64,000 bases of DNA from Trematomus loennbergii (GCA_012861695.1 JAAOOA010000086.1:24228403-24292402); one strand, 5' to 3'. Positions 19,805 through 31,663 are shown, counted from the first letter of the stretch. The notes: a model not told the origin generated them from the sequence alone. Translations and numbers: made by a program.

Positions 19805-21380
19805 CGGGAGCCTTGTTGCCTGCTGTAGCTCAACATCTGTCCGCTGCCTGTTGTTGAAGGGCTAATCCCTGCATACACTGTATTAGTTCAACCAGTATTT
19901 ATGACGTTACTCACTGCAAAAATAGGGTGAAATTTGGTGAACGCTGGCATGATTTATAATAGCTGGAATGAAATTGAAAAGCAGGGATTAAGACTAAGCT
20001 AAAATGAATCAAGTGCTCATACATTTGGTAAATAAAGTATACTGTTTGCTTCTTTCATGTATGCCAAACACTGGAATCTGTCACTTTAAGGAGTCACTTT
20101 TCAGAGAGTGAGATCAATATCCATCTAATGTCTGTGTGTGAAAGCTAGCTGTATGCCCTCGTAGGTTTGCTAACATACAAGCTACTGGTCTTACTAGAAT
20201 ACGTTTTGCAGGACTGAGTGCTATTTCTAATGATTTCAACTTTTCAAAGTTACATTTTTGTTTTAAGTTCAGCATTGGAGTCGGGATCAGGAGTCAGGCA
20301 TTTGATCTTACTTTTTTTAGGGGCAATGTTGTGCTGCACCCATTACCTCTTCCAGTTTTTTTGGTAAGAAAAAAGCCTTAACATGTAACTCTGAGATCAG
20401 AACTTGATTTTTTTGCAATCTTTTTTCAGTATGGGCTAAAGTCACTTTGACCACAACATTGAGAAGTGACGGTAGCGGTAATCTAATATTTCCCTCTTAG
20501 TTAAACCCAGGTTAACTTGTCTCTTATGTCAAGTGTTTGTGCTATGCTAAGCTAACCAGCTGCTGGCTGTTGCTTCATATTTAGCAAACAGGCATGAGCG
20601 TCTTACTCTTGGGTAAAAAAAAAGCAATAATCCAACAAAACCATTCCTTTAAATTGAGATGTAGTACTGTGTTGTGTTGCCTTGTTATTGTGATGAGTTT
20701 ACACACCTGCTTCAGGCAGCTAATCTATAAATACCTCATGGAAATGAACATAATAGTTGTTTTTGAATTGAGCAACAGGGATACTGTTCACTATATTTTT
20801 ATATGACTAGTGGTTACCTTTTGTATCACAAATCTCCACCTCAGTGTCATGTCATGTGCAGTATGTGGGGTGTTTTAAGAGGGAGGGGGAGTTGTATTAA
20901 GACTCTGAGGCTGTGTCTTCTTCCCTCTCTGGTTGTTTTTCTGAAAGTTAGTGATATGAAATGTGTGTGGAGTTGTACAGAAACTTTTGTTTACATCTGC
21001 GGTGCAGTGCTCTCATTTCAAGTGGAAAAGAGAAGCTGCTGTTTGGAAAATCTTTTTCCTTCACACCAAAAGAGTTAGCTGTAAAGGGTTGTGTACACAT
21101 TGGTGTGTACGGAGTAGACTCAAAGTGTTTTGTGGGAGTGAACAATTGTCTTGAGTTGACATCATGGTGAAGCTGTGAGCTGTTTGTTTTATAGTTGTGG
21201 TTTACATTTGTATTTAACATGTTACTTGTTTGCATATAAAGTCAAAGTGCCAAATCATTTCATACTTTCCTTCATGTCTACATTTCACTGTTTTTGTGTG
21301 ATTTGTCTTGTTTTTATACATCTATTTTGTAAGTTTTACTGACATGTAAAATAATAATAAAACTTTTTTTTATCCATGCA
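19805..21380 (+). other. probable zdhhc18 3' UTR (short form)
   Basis: About 1.55 kb of T-rich, repeat-free sequence between the exon 8 stop and the AATAAA at 21356. Small open frames here (20594, 20803, 20961) have no support. The lack of repeats, in a region otherwise full of them, fits a constrained UTR. Confidence 0.6.
21356..21361 (+). terminator. candidate polyadenylation signal, zdhhc18 short form
   Basis: AATAAA within aataataataaaac, followed by a T-rich stretch and then TGTGTC. It lies at the end of the repeat-free region after exon 8, directly before repeat-rich DNA starts again. Confidence 0.5.
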
Positions 21381-21545
21381 TTTCATCATCTGTGTCACTC
21401 ATTTCATTGTCTGTCCACCCTCAAAAACAGAAACGTTTTACTTTTCTACATTTCTAGACTTAAGTTGAACGTGGATATTCTTAACAATTAACGTGCTGGA
21501 TTAATGACAAAAAACTCACATTTAAAGATTTAATATTGTCCAATG

Positions 21546-21896
21546 TTAAAGGTGGGGTAGGTAAGTTTGAGAAACCGGCTCGAGATACACTTTTTGTTAT
21601 ATTCCAATGCTCTTAACATCCCGATAGCAATGAATATCTGTGCTTTGACAAAAAATCCATAAAAAAATGTCATCTGTGGAAGCCGTAATGCTATAAAAGC
21701 ACGACCAATCATTTTAGCCGGCCCCTGGATGGCCTACCTGCCTGTCAGCCTTCCATCTGTGCACAAACTTATCTCGTGCCCTCATTGGTCTGCGCGAGGA
21801 GGGGCTCGGTAAGGAAGTGGCAGATTTTCTCCGGTTGTGTATTTTCAAATTCTAGCGATCTCGAGCCAGTTTCTCAAACTTACCTACCCCCTTTAA
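21546..21896. mobile_element. MITE family A, copy 3
   Basis: Starts TTAAAGGTGGGGTAGGTAAG, ends CTTACCTACCCCCTTTAA. Several short internal deletions against the 2291 copy. Confidence 0.85.
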
Positions 21897-22349
21897 GTCA
21901 TAAATTCAGGAGAATAAACTGAAATATTTTTCTGTAATTGAAGTGCTAGATTTACTTCAAAAAATCCAAATTTAGAAGCGAAAAACTGGAACATTCTGCA
22001 ACATTTTAAGGTCAAAATTGCGAGAAAAAATACACTTGGCTTTACAATTCAACATTGTTCCAAAGATGAAAACCCCTCCCACATATCGGGAATTTTGCAT
22101 ACATTTTTTTTTACCTACAACGGCCCCTTAAATCCTCCCATATTACAATTCAAATGTAGTTTAATCATATTTTTTAAGGGAAAAAGGCCACTAACAAACA
22201 GCCATTGTGCTCCCTGTTTGTCTCCATCCATTCCTAACTGTGTGTGTGTCCTTCCTCACGAGGAGGGGGAGTGTCTGGACTTTGCGGTGTCCTGCGGTGG
22301 CTGAGCAGCCTCTGTTAGAGCAGGAAAAGCGAGTTCGGTAAGCCTGTTC

Positions 22350-22371
22350 AGAGAGAGAGAGAGAGAGAGAG
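22350..22371. repeat. GA microsatellite
   Basis: About eleven GA units. Confidence 0.95.
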
Positions 22372-22539
22372 CAGAGTCTAAGCACCCTGCTGTCTGCCGG
22401 CTGAATCCTGCATGGCTTTACTCACACTGCTGCCATGTTACACACACACACTGTCGAATGCATCATTTAACACAATACAGTGCATGCTCTATGGAACATG
22501 TATTCACAATGCACTGATGTGTAGATATTATTTTCCTAC

Positions 22540-23640
22540 TTCTGATGTGCATCAACATCAGAGAGATCAATGGCATGAAACACCTGCTTATAGTAGCTTC
22601 ATTTATAGAGTTTCTCATCTTGTTGACCTACAAACTTTTCTACATCTAAATCTACAACCATTCAGCAGATTCTTTAATTGGTGGAGCAGTTTTGTCCAAT
22701 ATGATGTACCAAGTTCTATCTAATTGGACAAATTCAGAGGTTTTTGAGCTGTTTCTCTAATATGATTCCCTAGTTCTGATGTGCATGGACATCAGAAAGA
22801 TGGCATGGAACATCGGCATAAAGTAGCTTCATTTATAGAGTTTCTCAAAGGGTTGACCTACAACAGTTACAGATTGGTAAAGCGAGTTTTGTTGAGATGT
22901 TGTACCAAGAAGAGTGAAAAAGGAGAAAGACGATATGGGATGGTCTCATTTCTGACATCCTTCCTCTCTTAACTTCCTGTCAGGCACTTTCACGTCACTT
23001 ATATTGTATTATCTCATCTCACACTGAAATACACCTATCTCTGAACTGGTAGTGTTAATTTAAACTAACACTCTTTGTTTTCTATGTGGAACAAATCTGC
23101 TCAAATCATCAGTGTTTTAATCAGGATCTAAAATCAATCTTACTTAGAATTGACTCCCGGATGTTCTTCGAGTTTTTTTCAAATATCATTTTTCTAGTGC
23201 TGATCGACATTAGAAAGATCTATAGCATTAAACACCTGCCCAGGGTTGGTCGATTCATAGAGTTTTAATTGGTGCAGCAGTTTTGGCGGTGTGTGGCGCA
23301 GTGGGTTGTGCGTCTGTGTTGGGATCAGGGGGTTGGGATCAGGGGGTCACAGGTTCAAACCCCACTGCAGTCAGCATGTCGTTGTGTCCCTGGCCAAGAC
23401 ACTTCACCCCAAATTGCTCCTGTGGGGATTGCCCACAGTATTGAGTATGTAAGTCGCTTTGGATAAAAGCGTCTAACAAGTCACATGTAATGTAAAGAAG
23501 TCGTATCAAGTTCTCTAACTGGACAAATGGCCAAACTCTAGAATGATATTTGAGCTCTTCTCAAATATGAGTGTCTAGTTCTGATGAGCCTCGACATCAG
23601 AAAGAACTATGAGTTCATGAAACATCTGCTTGCATTGCAG
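22540..23640. repeat. degenerate long tandem repeat, four units, SINE inside
   Basis: A diverged unit recurs near 22548, 22770, 23196 and 23575. Each contains TTCTGATGTGCAT..ACATCAG-AAGAT followed by a GAAACACCTGC..AGCTTCATTTATAGAG-like stretch, and some contain a GGAGCAGTTTTG..CAAGTTCTCTAA-like stretch. Units are about 220-420 bp apart. A tRNA-derived SINE (about 23285-23500) interrupts the third unit. There is no coding potential. Confidence 0.6.
23285..23500 (+). mobile_element. tRNA-derived SINE
   Basis: It shows RNA polymerase III promoter boxes: A-box-like GTGGCGCAGTGGG and B-box GGTTCAAACCCC, about 55 bases apart because of a small internal duplication (GGGATCAGGGGGTTGGGATCAGGGGG). 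The tail TTGGATAAAAGCGTCTAACAAG is typical of fish SINEs. It is not a functional tRNA, since there is no acceptor-stem pairing. Confidence 0.75.
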
Positions 23641-23817
23641 CTTGCGTGTGAGTGGGCTTCCTCCAGCTGTTACACCTCTTCAATCATAACACATTTTTAC
23701 TTCTTCCTAGGTTTATATATTGCAATTTTTATTCTATTTAATTTGATCCTTTATCGTGTATGTTAACCTTAACTTATGTTATTCTATTCTATTTTATCCT
23801 TTTTGTCAATTTTTACT

Positions 23818-24410
23818 TTAAAGGGGACCTATCATGCAAAATGCACTTTCTGATGTCTTTCATACATAAATATGTGTCCCCGGGTGTCAGGGAACTCACG
23901 CAGCGTCAGAAAATAAAACCCTCTTCTTTTCCTCCGTACCCAAATCTCTAAAAACGGGGCTACAACGGAGCTGATCCAGATTTGCGTCCGATATGACGTA
24001 ATATCAGAAATGTGGACCCACGGCCCTATCAGAAAGTTGCTATCAGAAACAATGCCCGACTGTTTTGGATGTAATATGGTCGGTGCATGTTTACATTAGC
24101 ATCGCTAACACTCAGAGCTAACCTGTACTGGAGAGCATGTGTGTGAAGAAGCAGGAAATAAAAAGGAACTCACCTTGTGGTATAACCGGCAAGAGAGAAA
24201 GCCTTTGAGCTCCATACTGTTTCAGAAATAATCCTTGATAATCCATGATATGGCGTTTCATCACGGCAGTATTTAGTTTAGACAGTAGCTGCCGGGTCCC
24301 TCATGAGCTCAGACCCCTCCTTTTTATTTTATCAATTTTATTTATTATATATTTGTATATATCTGAGACCTATGCTATTGCCTCAAAATAGCATGATAGG
24401 TGACCTTTAA
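23818..24410. mobile_element. MITE family B2, copy 2
   Basis: The ends AAAGGGGACCTATCATGC and GCATGATAGGTGACCTTT match the element at 14948-15671. It lacks about 130 bp near the right end. Confidence 0.85.
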
Positions 24411-24851
24411 CTTGTTTCTTATAATTATTATTTTTATTATATTTCTTGTATCTTGTGTTATAATTTTTTACTTCAAACTAATTTACTTATTATTTGAATA
24501 TTTTGAATGTTATCCTTTATTGCACATGTTTATTACATATTTACATTTTACATTTTGATCCTTTTTGGCGAAAATGTACAATAACTTTCTTAAAATATAT
24601 ATATTTCAATACTTTATTGCAACCTTTTAACTTTAACATCTTCTGTTAATATAAACATTTATATATTTTTTTTTTATATTTACAATAACTTTCTTATAAT
24701 GAATCTATTTTTTATTTTAATTTATCATTTTAAACTTCTTATGTTTTTATAAATAAAACGTGCCTGTGAATGAGCTTTCTGTGTCTCATACTCCAGCTGT
24801 TACACCACTTCCTCGTCTGATCACTTCTTGTATTGTTCCTTGTTTCCTCAG
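24411..24851. other. AT-rich intron stretch
   Basis: Very AT-rich with T runs and ATATATAT words; no element or gene recognised. It ends at the acceptor TTTCCTCAG used by the candidate exon at 24852. Confidence 0.4.
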
Positions 24852-25162
24852 TGCACACAGGGAACTAAAGGTCTGCTGGAGTCGGCCACTCTCCCCCGCT
24901 CCTCTCCACCTCGTGTCCTCAGGGGAAACCTCCCACTGACCCCACTGTGAACTTTGACCCCTCGCCGGAGATCTCCACGAGTTGTAGCGGTGCCCGACAC
25001 GTCCATCACTCCCGAGGCGGGCATCTACGCCTCGCCACACTAAGACTCGGTCAAAGAAAAACAAACGAGCAGCTTTGCAAATGGCCAATCCTTCCTTCGA
25101 TGTCCCCGTGTCCCCCTCCTCTCCGGACGCTGGCCCCAGCTCCAAAGCCAGGGGCCACAAAG
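24852..25162 (+). CDS. zdhhc18: candidate alternative C-terminal exon of zdhhc18, with frame breaks
   Basis: In phase with the exon 8 donor at 19729, it opens CTQGTKGLLESATLPRSS, comparable to CIQSTKFVLQAAATP in the longer C-terminus I recall for ZDHHC14, so a long form is plausible. The frame then stops at a TGA at 24948. Protein-like sequence continues in other frames: TVNFDPSPEISTS, then AVPDTSITPEAGIYASP, then NPSFDVPVSPSSPDAGPSSK. That makes three apparent frame changes in 311 bases, without loss of GC-rich coding character. The donor is AAAG|GTGACA at 25163. Either indel errors or a decaying exon would explain it. Confidence 0.6.
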
Positions 25163-25345
25163 GTGACAGCTTTTCACATTTTCAATGACAAAAAAAAGAA
25201 AGAAATGGCAGCTTTTTTCAAGTGATTACACACATTGTTTGAAGCTTGCATGCTGTAACACAGTCAGATACAAGTGTTATGAGTTCAAAAATGTTTGTTG
25301 TTTAGTTAGTTCTTTGAAAGCTCTGGAAGATATGCATTTGTGTGT

Positions 25346-26218
25346 TCAATAGAGTGCTGCAGTGATGACGTATTTTTGTAGGCAGACCTGGAAGTAAGCA
25401 TTGCAATCAGAATCAGAATCAGAAACAGGTAGGTTTACACTTACGAGGAATTTGATAGGTGTCGTGGTCCATACATAAAAGTAAATCAACAATTAAAGCA
25501 CACAAGCTCCCTAAACAAAAAGCAATGGGATTTTTCCATTGGATTGTGGAATGGTGCAGAAACTAGGATCTTTGGCAAACACATGTTCTCCACGTTCTCC
25601 ACATCTCCACATATTAACACCACTTTATGATTTTTGCAGCGTAAATGCAGAAGTAAAAAACGAATGTTAGGCTATAAAGGAACTACAGCTCGGTCACATG
25701 ACTTCACGTCACCACCGCTAAGCTAAAGGCGGCTAATGTTGGGCGTGATGACGTTAAGTCGTCTCATTTAGACACTTGTTAACAACCGCAGTTTTTAATT
25801 CACCAGTCAGGTATCTACTGACGTGTTTAAAAAACGTTAAAATCTCTTCAGCTTGGGCGGTGGTGGCGAAGTCGATAGGGACTTGGCTTGGCAACTGGAA
25901 GGTCACCAGTTAGAGTCCCGGCAAGACCAAGTGCTACCGAGGTGTCCCTGAGCAAGGCACCGTTCCCTACACTGCTCCCCGGGCGCCGTCCACGGCAGCA
26001 CACTGCTCCTAACACTAGGATGGGTCAAATGCAGAGGAACAATTTCGTTACATAGTACCTGTACTGTGAAATGACAATAAGAGCAATTTATAATTTATTT
26101 AACCACATACCTTATTTCAGGCATCTAACAGCTTAAAAAAACGTAACTTCGAGACACGGGAAGTGCTAAAATGCTGACTTATTTCCGGGTGTTAGGACTC
26201 AATCCTGCATCACTCTAT
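25346..26218. mobile_element. TIR element family C, copy 1 (contains one 72-bp module and a SINE)
   Basis: The ends AATAGAGTGCTGCAG and, inverted, AATAGAGTGATGCAGG form terminal inverted repeats. The inside holds a single GGCTATAAAGGAACTACAG..CTAAAGGCGGCTAATGTTG module, the same 72-bp unit that is repeated about ten times at 61219-61905. A SINE is inserted at about 25855-26095. Confidence 0.7.
25855..26095 (+). mobile_element. SINE-like insertion
   Basis: It begins GGCGGTGGTGGCGAAGTCGA and has the B-box-like GGTCACCAGTTAGAGTCCC, then a body with TCCCTGAGCAAGGCACCG and GATGGGTCAAATGCAGAG. Partial copies of this body occur in the lectin blocks (34140-34230 and equivalents). The comparison with family C copy 2, which lacks it, gives the insertion point. 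Confidence 0.65.
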
Positions 26219-28642
26219 TAATCGTTGAAATAGAAAAAACTAGAGCAGATTGGAAGATGTCTGTCGGTAAAGGATGCAAAAAGCACATGAAAAGAGGAGA
26301 TGGTAAGATGGAGGAGCTGTACTGGTAGAGCCATATGCCTTTCTGATGATCCACATGTATAACATGAATTTTACCAGCATGTCAGATCCATCAAATGTTG
26401 TGAAATAGTAGCTATGATGAACAAACTGGAAGCTTGAAAAGCTTTGTGTGGTCTTTAAGGGGAAAGTCCTTGCCAAATATTGAATTCACATGTGTCATTT
26501 TCTATAACATTGTGCAATTTATAGCATGAACTTCAGCCAGTTTTCTGCTTAAGCTAAACAGCAGAGAGACAGTCTGGTGAGGTCATCCGGAGACAGTGGA
26601 TAATGGAACAAGTCGTTGGAGCGTTTTCAAGGATATGAGGAAAGTAATGCACAGATGAAACTTCCCTTACATATACAGATGGGTGACAAATTAAATCTCA
26701 TTCAGCTCATTTTGGCTTCTAGGTTCTTGTAGCAGGGTCGAGTGGCACTGGGCTGAGATCATTGTCATCACATGCTGTGTGCACCAAAAATCCTGAATGT
26801 TTTTTATTCCCGTGGCGCAATTACATACAAAGTCAATCTTAAAACACAATAGACGCAATAAATTAGCCCCTGGTTCCCCAAAAGACACAATAACGTGATG
26901 GTAATTAAACACATCTGCAGTATTTGCACATATATACAAGTTTAAATGTTTTCAGCCCAAGCAAGTGACGCTAAACCAATCAGTGTTAATGGCCTGATGT
27001 TGATAAATCAGAAATGAAGGGGAAAGCTACTAATAATATTGAGGTCATTACCATCTTAAATGCTTTATGTTTACATACTATTTTAAAGAAACCAAGTATT
27101 TAGTTATCTTTGCGTATAAACAGTAAGATTGCGGCTGTTTTAATTCCTTTTTAAGATGACATGATGATGGACCAGCTACCATTTTAGAATAGCCCTGATT
27201 GTTCCAAACTCCATTCAGAAAACATGTTAAAAGTTGCTTGTCGTCTCATGTAATGACCCGACAAAGTATAACTTCAGACTTTTTACGAATTGGCATCATG
27301 ATGTAGTTCATTTGGCATCCTTTTGACTAGTTTGTGGCAATAAAACCTTTAAAAATGTGTTTATTTTGGTTTCATACAGCTGTGGTAAACGAGATTGACA
27401 CATCGCTTGCCAAAAGCTCCAGAAAGATCCATTGACTGAGCATATCATTCCCAATAAGCTTGTTAGGTTTAATACACATTTATCCAGGTTGTATTTGTCG
27501 CCTATCTGTTCTATTTCATACAAAGGTATACAGGTCCAAGTTTAGTTATCATTTGACCAGCAAACTACAAGTATTGTCCCACATTTAATTGTTTATTAAC
27601 TATCCAAAACGTTAAAACTGCACATGTGAATTCAGTTTTTGAGGTGGTTTTCCCTTTATCTTTGTACAAAAAGCACAGTTGTATTGATGTGTACAGATTT
27701 TTATGCTTCATAAATGGCAGTGAATGCAACAGCATGATAATGACTTGACACATATTTTAGTTTTTCTTATTCCCACGATCACTCCATACTCCTGAGAGAC
27801 CCAAACCACTCTTTGTAGGAAAACTGTGATTTGTGTACCTGAACTGAAGAAGTGTTTGTCTGTGCTTCATCACCGCCTACTGATGTTTTAATTTTATTAT
27901 CACACAATCATTTAAAGATTTCAGTTCCTGCTCACACTGAAAACAGCAATACCTGTTCTCTCCTCCTTAGAGTTGTTTTACTTTCTGTGCTTTGACAAAT
28001 CTAAGAATGTGAACGTTGGGTGTATGGAAGCCCGTAGGGGACTTTATTCAAATGGAAACTGTAAAATGTCAAAAGAAAGTCGAACCGGGAAGACAATTCC
28101 TACCTGAAAACCCATTTTGGTGAAAGAAATGACAGCATTTTCATTTTGACACCACAAGGTAATATTGTAATGGTAAATGCAGTAGACAGGGGGCGCTGTT
28201 TAGCTTATTGCATTTGAATATTGTCCACTTTAAAGCAGACAAGTGAAATGAAGATCAGACCTCAAAACGCAAAAACATTTTGAAATGTGACTTTAATATT
28301 GCTTGCATACATGGAAAATCAGGTTGCATTGTTTAAATTCAATTACAATTTCCAATTTAAATTGTCCACTGTTAAGCAGGTTTAATCTTAAAAAAAAACA
28401 AAATGTCAAGTTCTGTTTTTATTTTAAATGATTAGAAAAATTGCATTTAGATTTTAATTGTGTAAATAATGCTTACATTGAAGCAAATAACATTAAAGTG
28501 TTTATATTGGATTTTACATTTTCAAAATTGATGTAAAATACTAAAACTTTCAAATGCATGGCAGGTAAATATTTTATAATCGAATGTGGGTATTTATTTC
28601 CAATTGTTAGAACATATTTTTTTACTTTTACTGACTTGAACA
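26219..28642. other. long intron or intergenic stretch without recognised genes
   Basis: No credible exon or repeat was seen. Open frames at 26240, 26691, 27308 and 27565 on the minus strand are short, without motifs. If the long form of zdhhc18 is real, this is its last intron. Confidence 0.45.
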
Positions 28643-29032
28643 TTAAAGGTGGGGTAGGTAATTCACTTCAGAAACACTTTTTGTTATATTCCATGGAATG
28701 CTCTTAACATCCCGATAGCAATGAATACATTAAATGCTTTGACAATAAATACATTAAAAGAAATCTGTGGAAGCCGTAGTACTGTAAAAAGCACGACCAA
28801 TCATCTGAGCCGGCCCGGCTAAAATAACTTGATGGCCTACCTGCCTGTCAGCCTTCCATCTCGTGCACAAACTTATCTCGTGCCCTCATTGGTCATGTGC
28901 GCGTTCGTGTGTGTTGGAGGAGGGGCTCTGTAAGGAAGTCTGAAGGAAGGGGCAGATTTTTTTCGGCTGCGTACTTTCAAATGTTAGTGCACTCGAGCTG
29001 GTTTCTTCATTCTTACCTACCCTAGCTTTAAC
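28643..29032. mobile_element. MITE family A, copy 4
   Basis: Starts TTAAAGGTGGGGTAGGTAAT, ends TTACCTACCCTAGCTTTAA. Full length, more diverged ends than the 2291 copy. Confidence 0.85.
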
Positions 29033-29138
29033 TTGCAAAAATGTTTAAAAAACAAGATTGGATTGACATGAAGTGAGGTTTACATTATCATTGAAAAAGG
29101 CCCTTATAGGCTTCCATAGTTGTTCTGTTTGTTCTCAG

Positions 29139-29152
29139 GTGGAAATCTGTAG
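29139..29152 (+). CDS. zdhhc18: possible last coding bases of zdhhc18 long form
   Basis: After the acceptor GTTCTCAG, the exon at 24852 (third frame, ending HKG) would add GNL and a TAG stop. It is followed by 340 bases ending in AATAAA (about 29494) with AAAGTTCAGTG after it, which looks like a genuine 3' end. No other evidence; very short. Confidence 0.25.
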
Positions 29153-29235
29153 TTTAGATTTTCAATATGCAAGTTTTCTGTGACATTGATCACGTTTATC
29201 CTCACTGTAAACTGGTGGCAATAGCTGCACATATA

Positions 29236-29283
<48 letters not shown>

Positions 29284-29285
29284 CA

Positions 29286-29374
<89 letters not shown>
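29236..29374. repeat. CA microsatellite
   Basis: About 139 bp of (CA)n with two small interruptions near 29280 (CAACACAAAC). It gives long open frames on both strands that are not genes. Confidence 0.97.
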
Positions 29375-29375
<1 letters not shown>

Positions 29376-29559
29376 GTGGATGTCAGTGGGAGTGAATGTG
29401 ATCGATGCATCTCTGAAGAGAAACATGTTTGTATTGTACGTCGTTGTAAGGTTGTTTAAGAAAAATGCTCCTGTCATTGTAAAGGAAAAGAAAAATAAAG
29501 TTCAGTGAAAAAAAGAGACTCAGTTTTTATTTATCACTGTAAACAATAACAGTTGTTGT

Positions 29560-29880
29560 GAGTCATTGCTCACCTTACTACTTCTTTGATGGCACCCACA
29601 GGATTGTTGACATCTACCTGGATTCATTATCTTCTTATTTATACACACATGCATTTGGACTACCTATGTTTTAAATGTATTATCTTTTTAAATTACACAC
29701 GACATCTATTGCACGTCAGTCCTTCCTGAGAGAGGGATGCCTCCTCTGTTGATCTCCTCGAGGTTTCTTCCATGTTTCCCCATTAACTGTGGGGTTCTTC
29801 CATTAACTGGGGGGTTTCTTTGAGAGTTTTTCCTTGTCCGATGTGAGGGTCTAAGGACAGAGCGTTCAAAGGTTTTATTG
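29560..29880 (+). mobile_element. fish interspersed repeat (GAGAGGGAT..TCCTTGTCCGATG)
   Basis: GAGAGAGGGATGCCTCCTCT, GGTTTCTTCCATG, GAGTTTTTCCTTGTCCGATG and TGAGGGTCTAAGGACAGAG are words of a very common teleost repeat. A related 3' tail (gggctatataaataaactttg) is found near 55850. Boundaries are approximate. Confidence 0.5.
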
Positions 29881-30273
29881 TCATATGCACAAAGCTACAG
29901 TGAGTGTAGAAATGGGGTTTGTCTCTTTACTGTATATTTTAGAAAGGCTCACTGTACTTAAACAAAATGACTCAGGGTGCATCTGAGATAAGAGGGGGTG
30001 CAGGGGTAAAGTGCTATTTTTATAAGTGGGGAGTGGACCTAACACCCTCTAGGGGGGTCCGGGAAGATTTTTCTTTAAATATTGAAGTTAAATGCATCAA
30101 TCTGGTGCACTTTGAGAGCAAAATGAAGAGATCTATGGATACCTCTCAACATCCATTTGAAACAGACCTGTAAACAGATTTACTTTTTCTTTATGGATAT
30201 TTTACAAATCACTACCCTATTAAACTCTATTCTTGTTTTACTGTCATATAGTATTTCATTTTTAGTGAGTTAC

Positions 30274-30510
30274 TCAGATGAGTACCAGGAGACAGCGTTT
30301 GGTACTCTGGTACAATTGTGGTGAAGGCATCTGAGTTAGATGTATTTGAACCAAAATGTCTACAGGCATACAGTAGCAGAAGATGGCATCTTTTACAGGA
30401 AATTCCAGCCAATCTCTGTTTTTAAACCATGAGCTGCAAAATGAGCGCCTTACCCCACTGTACAGGCGAGTTGGGAACTTGTTTAGATATACCTGGGCAG
30501 GCTCTGTTTG
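30274..30510 (-). pseudogene. hAT transposase fragment with TTF-type zinc finger, block 1
   Basis: On the minus strand: YSGVRRSFCSSWFKNRDWLEF followed by PVKDAIFCY, the start of the TTF-type zinc finger found at the N-terminus of many hAT and ZMYM-like transposases (..W..WLE.....A.FC..C..F). It is frame-broken after FCY compared with the block 2 copy. It is not a gene of the host. Confidence 0.6.
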
Positions 30511-30799
30511 ACAGTGTAGACAGTTTGGCCTAGCCCTATTGTTGGAAGCAGAATTGTATTTACTGGATGTTTCTAAATGGCAGTCTATATATTTTATCAA
30601 CAATAACGAAGCTAGCATCAGATGAAATAAACATTTTTCAACATCAGTAGAAGAAGTTGCTGATCCCGGATCTTATTATCACGGTCTGCCTTACGTGCTG
30701 CACCTCAGTACTTTTCCACTGACCCCGCCTCCACCTCACCCGACTGGACAGCCACACCCACCCCGTCAGCTCACCTGGGCTCCTTGCTGCTTCTCATCT

Positions 30800-30949
30800 C
30801 CAATCAGCTAGTATATAAGCCTCTCCTGCACACTCACTCATTACCAGATTGTTCTTTGAACTCAGGCAAAAACTCTTCTGATTCCCGGGAAACCTGCCAG
30901 CCTTCTATCACTCACCTTGAGATCATCTTCCATCCCACAACTATACAGT
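30800..30949 (+). promoter_or_regulatory. putative core promoter and 5' UTR exon of F-lectin copy 1
   Basis: CCAAT (30800-30804) and TATATAAG (30812-30819) are followed, 30 bases on, by a stretch that ends at a donor-like CAGT|GTGAGT (30949/30950). An acceptor TTTCCTAG at 31651 would join it 12 bases before the lectin ATG. Equivalent sites are in block 2 (CCAAT 38897, TATATAAG 38909) and block 3 (minus, 52868-52872 and 52853-52860). The style (TATATAAGCCTCTCCTGCAC) also resembles fish retroelement promoters. Confidence 0.5.
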
Positions 30950-31663
30950 GTGAGTACATATACAAACTTCAACAAACTTGCTAACGCATGGTTTGACAAA
31001 ATGCATTTTCCTTTGTTTTCACCACAACTAAAGTGAACGAGTGCAGTTGCCATATTTGTGTGTGTGTGTGGTCACTGAGGGCCCTCTCTTGCTCAAGGGC
31101 CCCTGTGGTTAATCCGGCCTTGGCTGTAACATAAATATAGTGAAGTAAAAAGTACAACATTTCCCTTTTGAGTTGTAGTGGAGTAGAAGTATAAAGTGGC
31201 ACTAAAATACTTTAGTAAAGTTCAAGTACCTCCAATATGTAATTAAGTACTGTACTTGAGTACATCTACTTAGTTATTTTCCACCCCTGAAGTTTTTATA
31301 TTTTACAGACGGGTTACGAAAAATCATGTATTCTCAGAGAAGGAATATCAATCAAGGATTTAACCAAGCTCTTCCCCATTGTTAATTATTTAAAATAATA
31401 TTATTTGTTCTTCTTCGTGAAAGGTCTTCATCATAAAGTATACATTCAAATTGCAGCTTTAATTGTATTAACAGTTGTATTAAATATGTTTAACTTTGAC
31501 TTCCCATTGGTCAAAGACATAAGGGGCGGGATCATGGTCTTAATGTTGAAATTCACACTTAGATTTGATTTTCATTTCTTAAATGATGGCTTTCAGAAAT
31601 AACAAAGACATGTGTTTTATGTTAAATATGTTCTATTAATGACTTTCCTAGGTCTCATCCAGA

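Noticed and set aside
19585..19878. 97-residue minus-strand frame over zdhhc18 exon 8
   Set aside because: Antisense shadow of a GC-rich coding exon.
20948..21235. Overlapping small frames on both strands after zdhhc18
   Set aside because: Probable 3' UTR; no motif and no exon borders.
23285..23500. A tRNA gene
   Set aside because: A and B boxes are present, but there is no acceptor-stem pairing and a SINE tail follows; tRNA-derived SINE.
29162..29508. Long open frames of Cys-Val or His-Thr on both strands
   Set aside because: They are read through the CA microsatellite; no gene.
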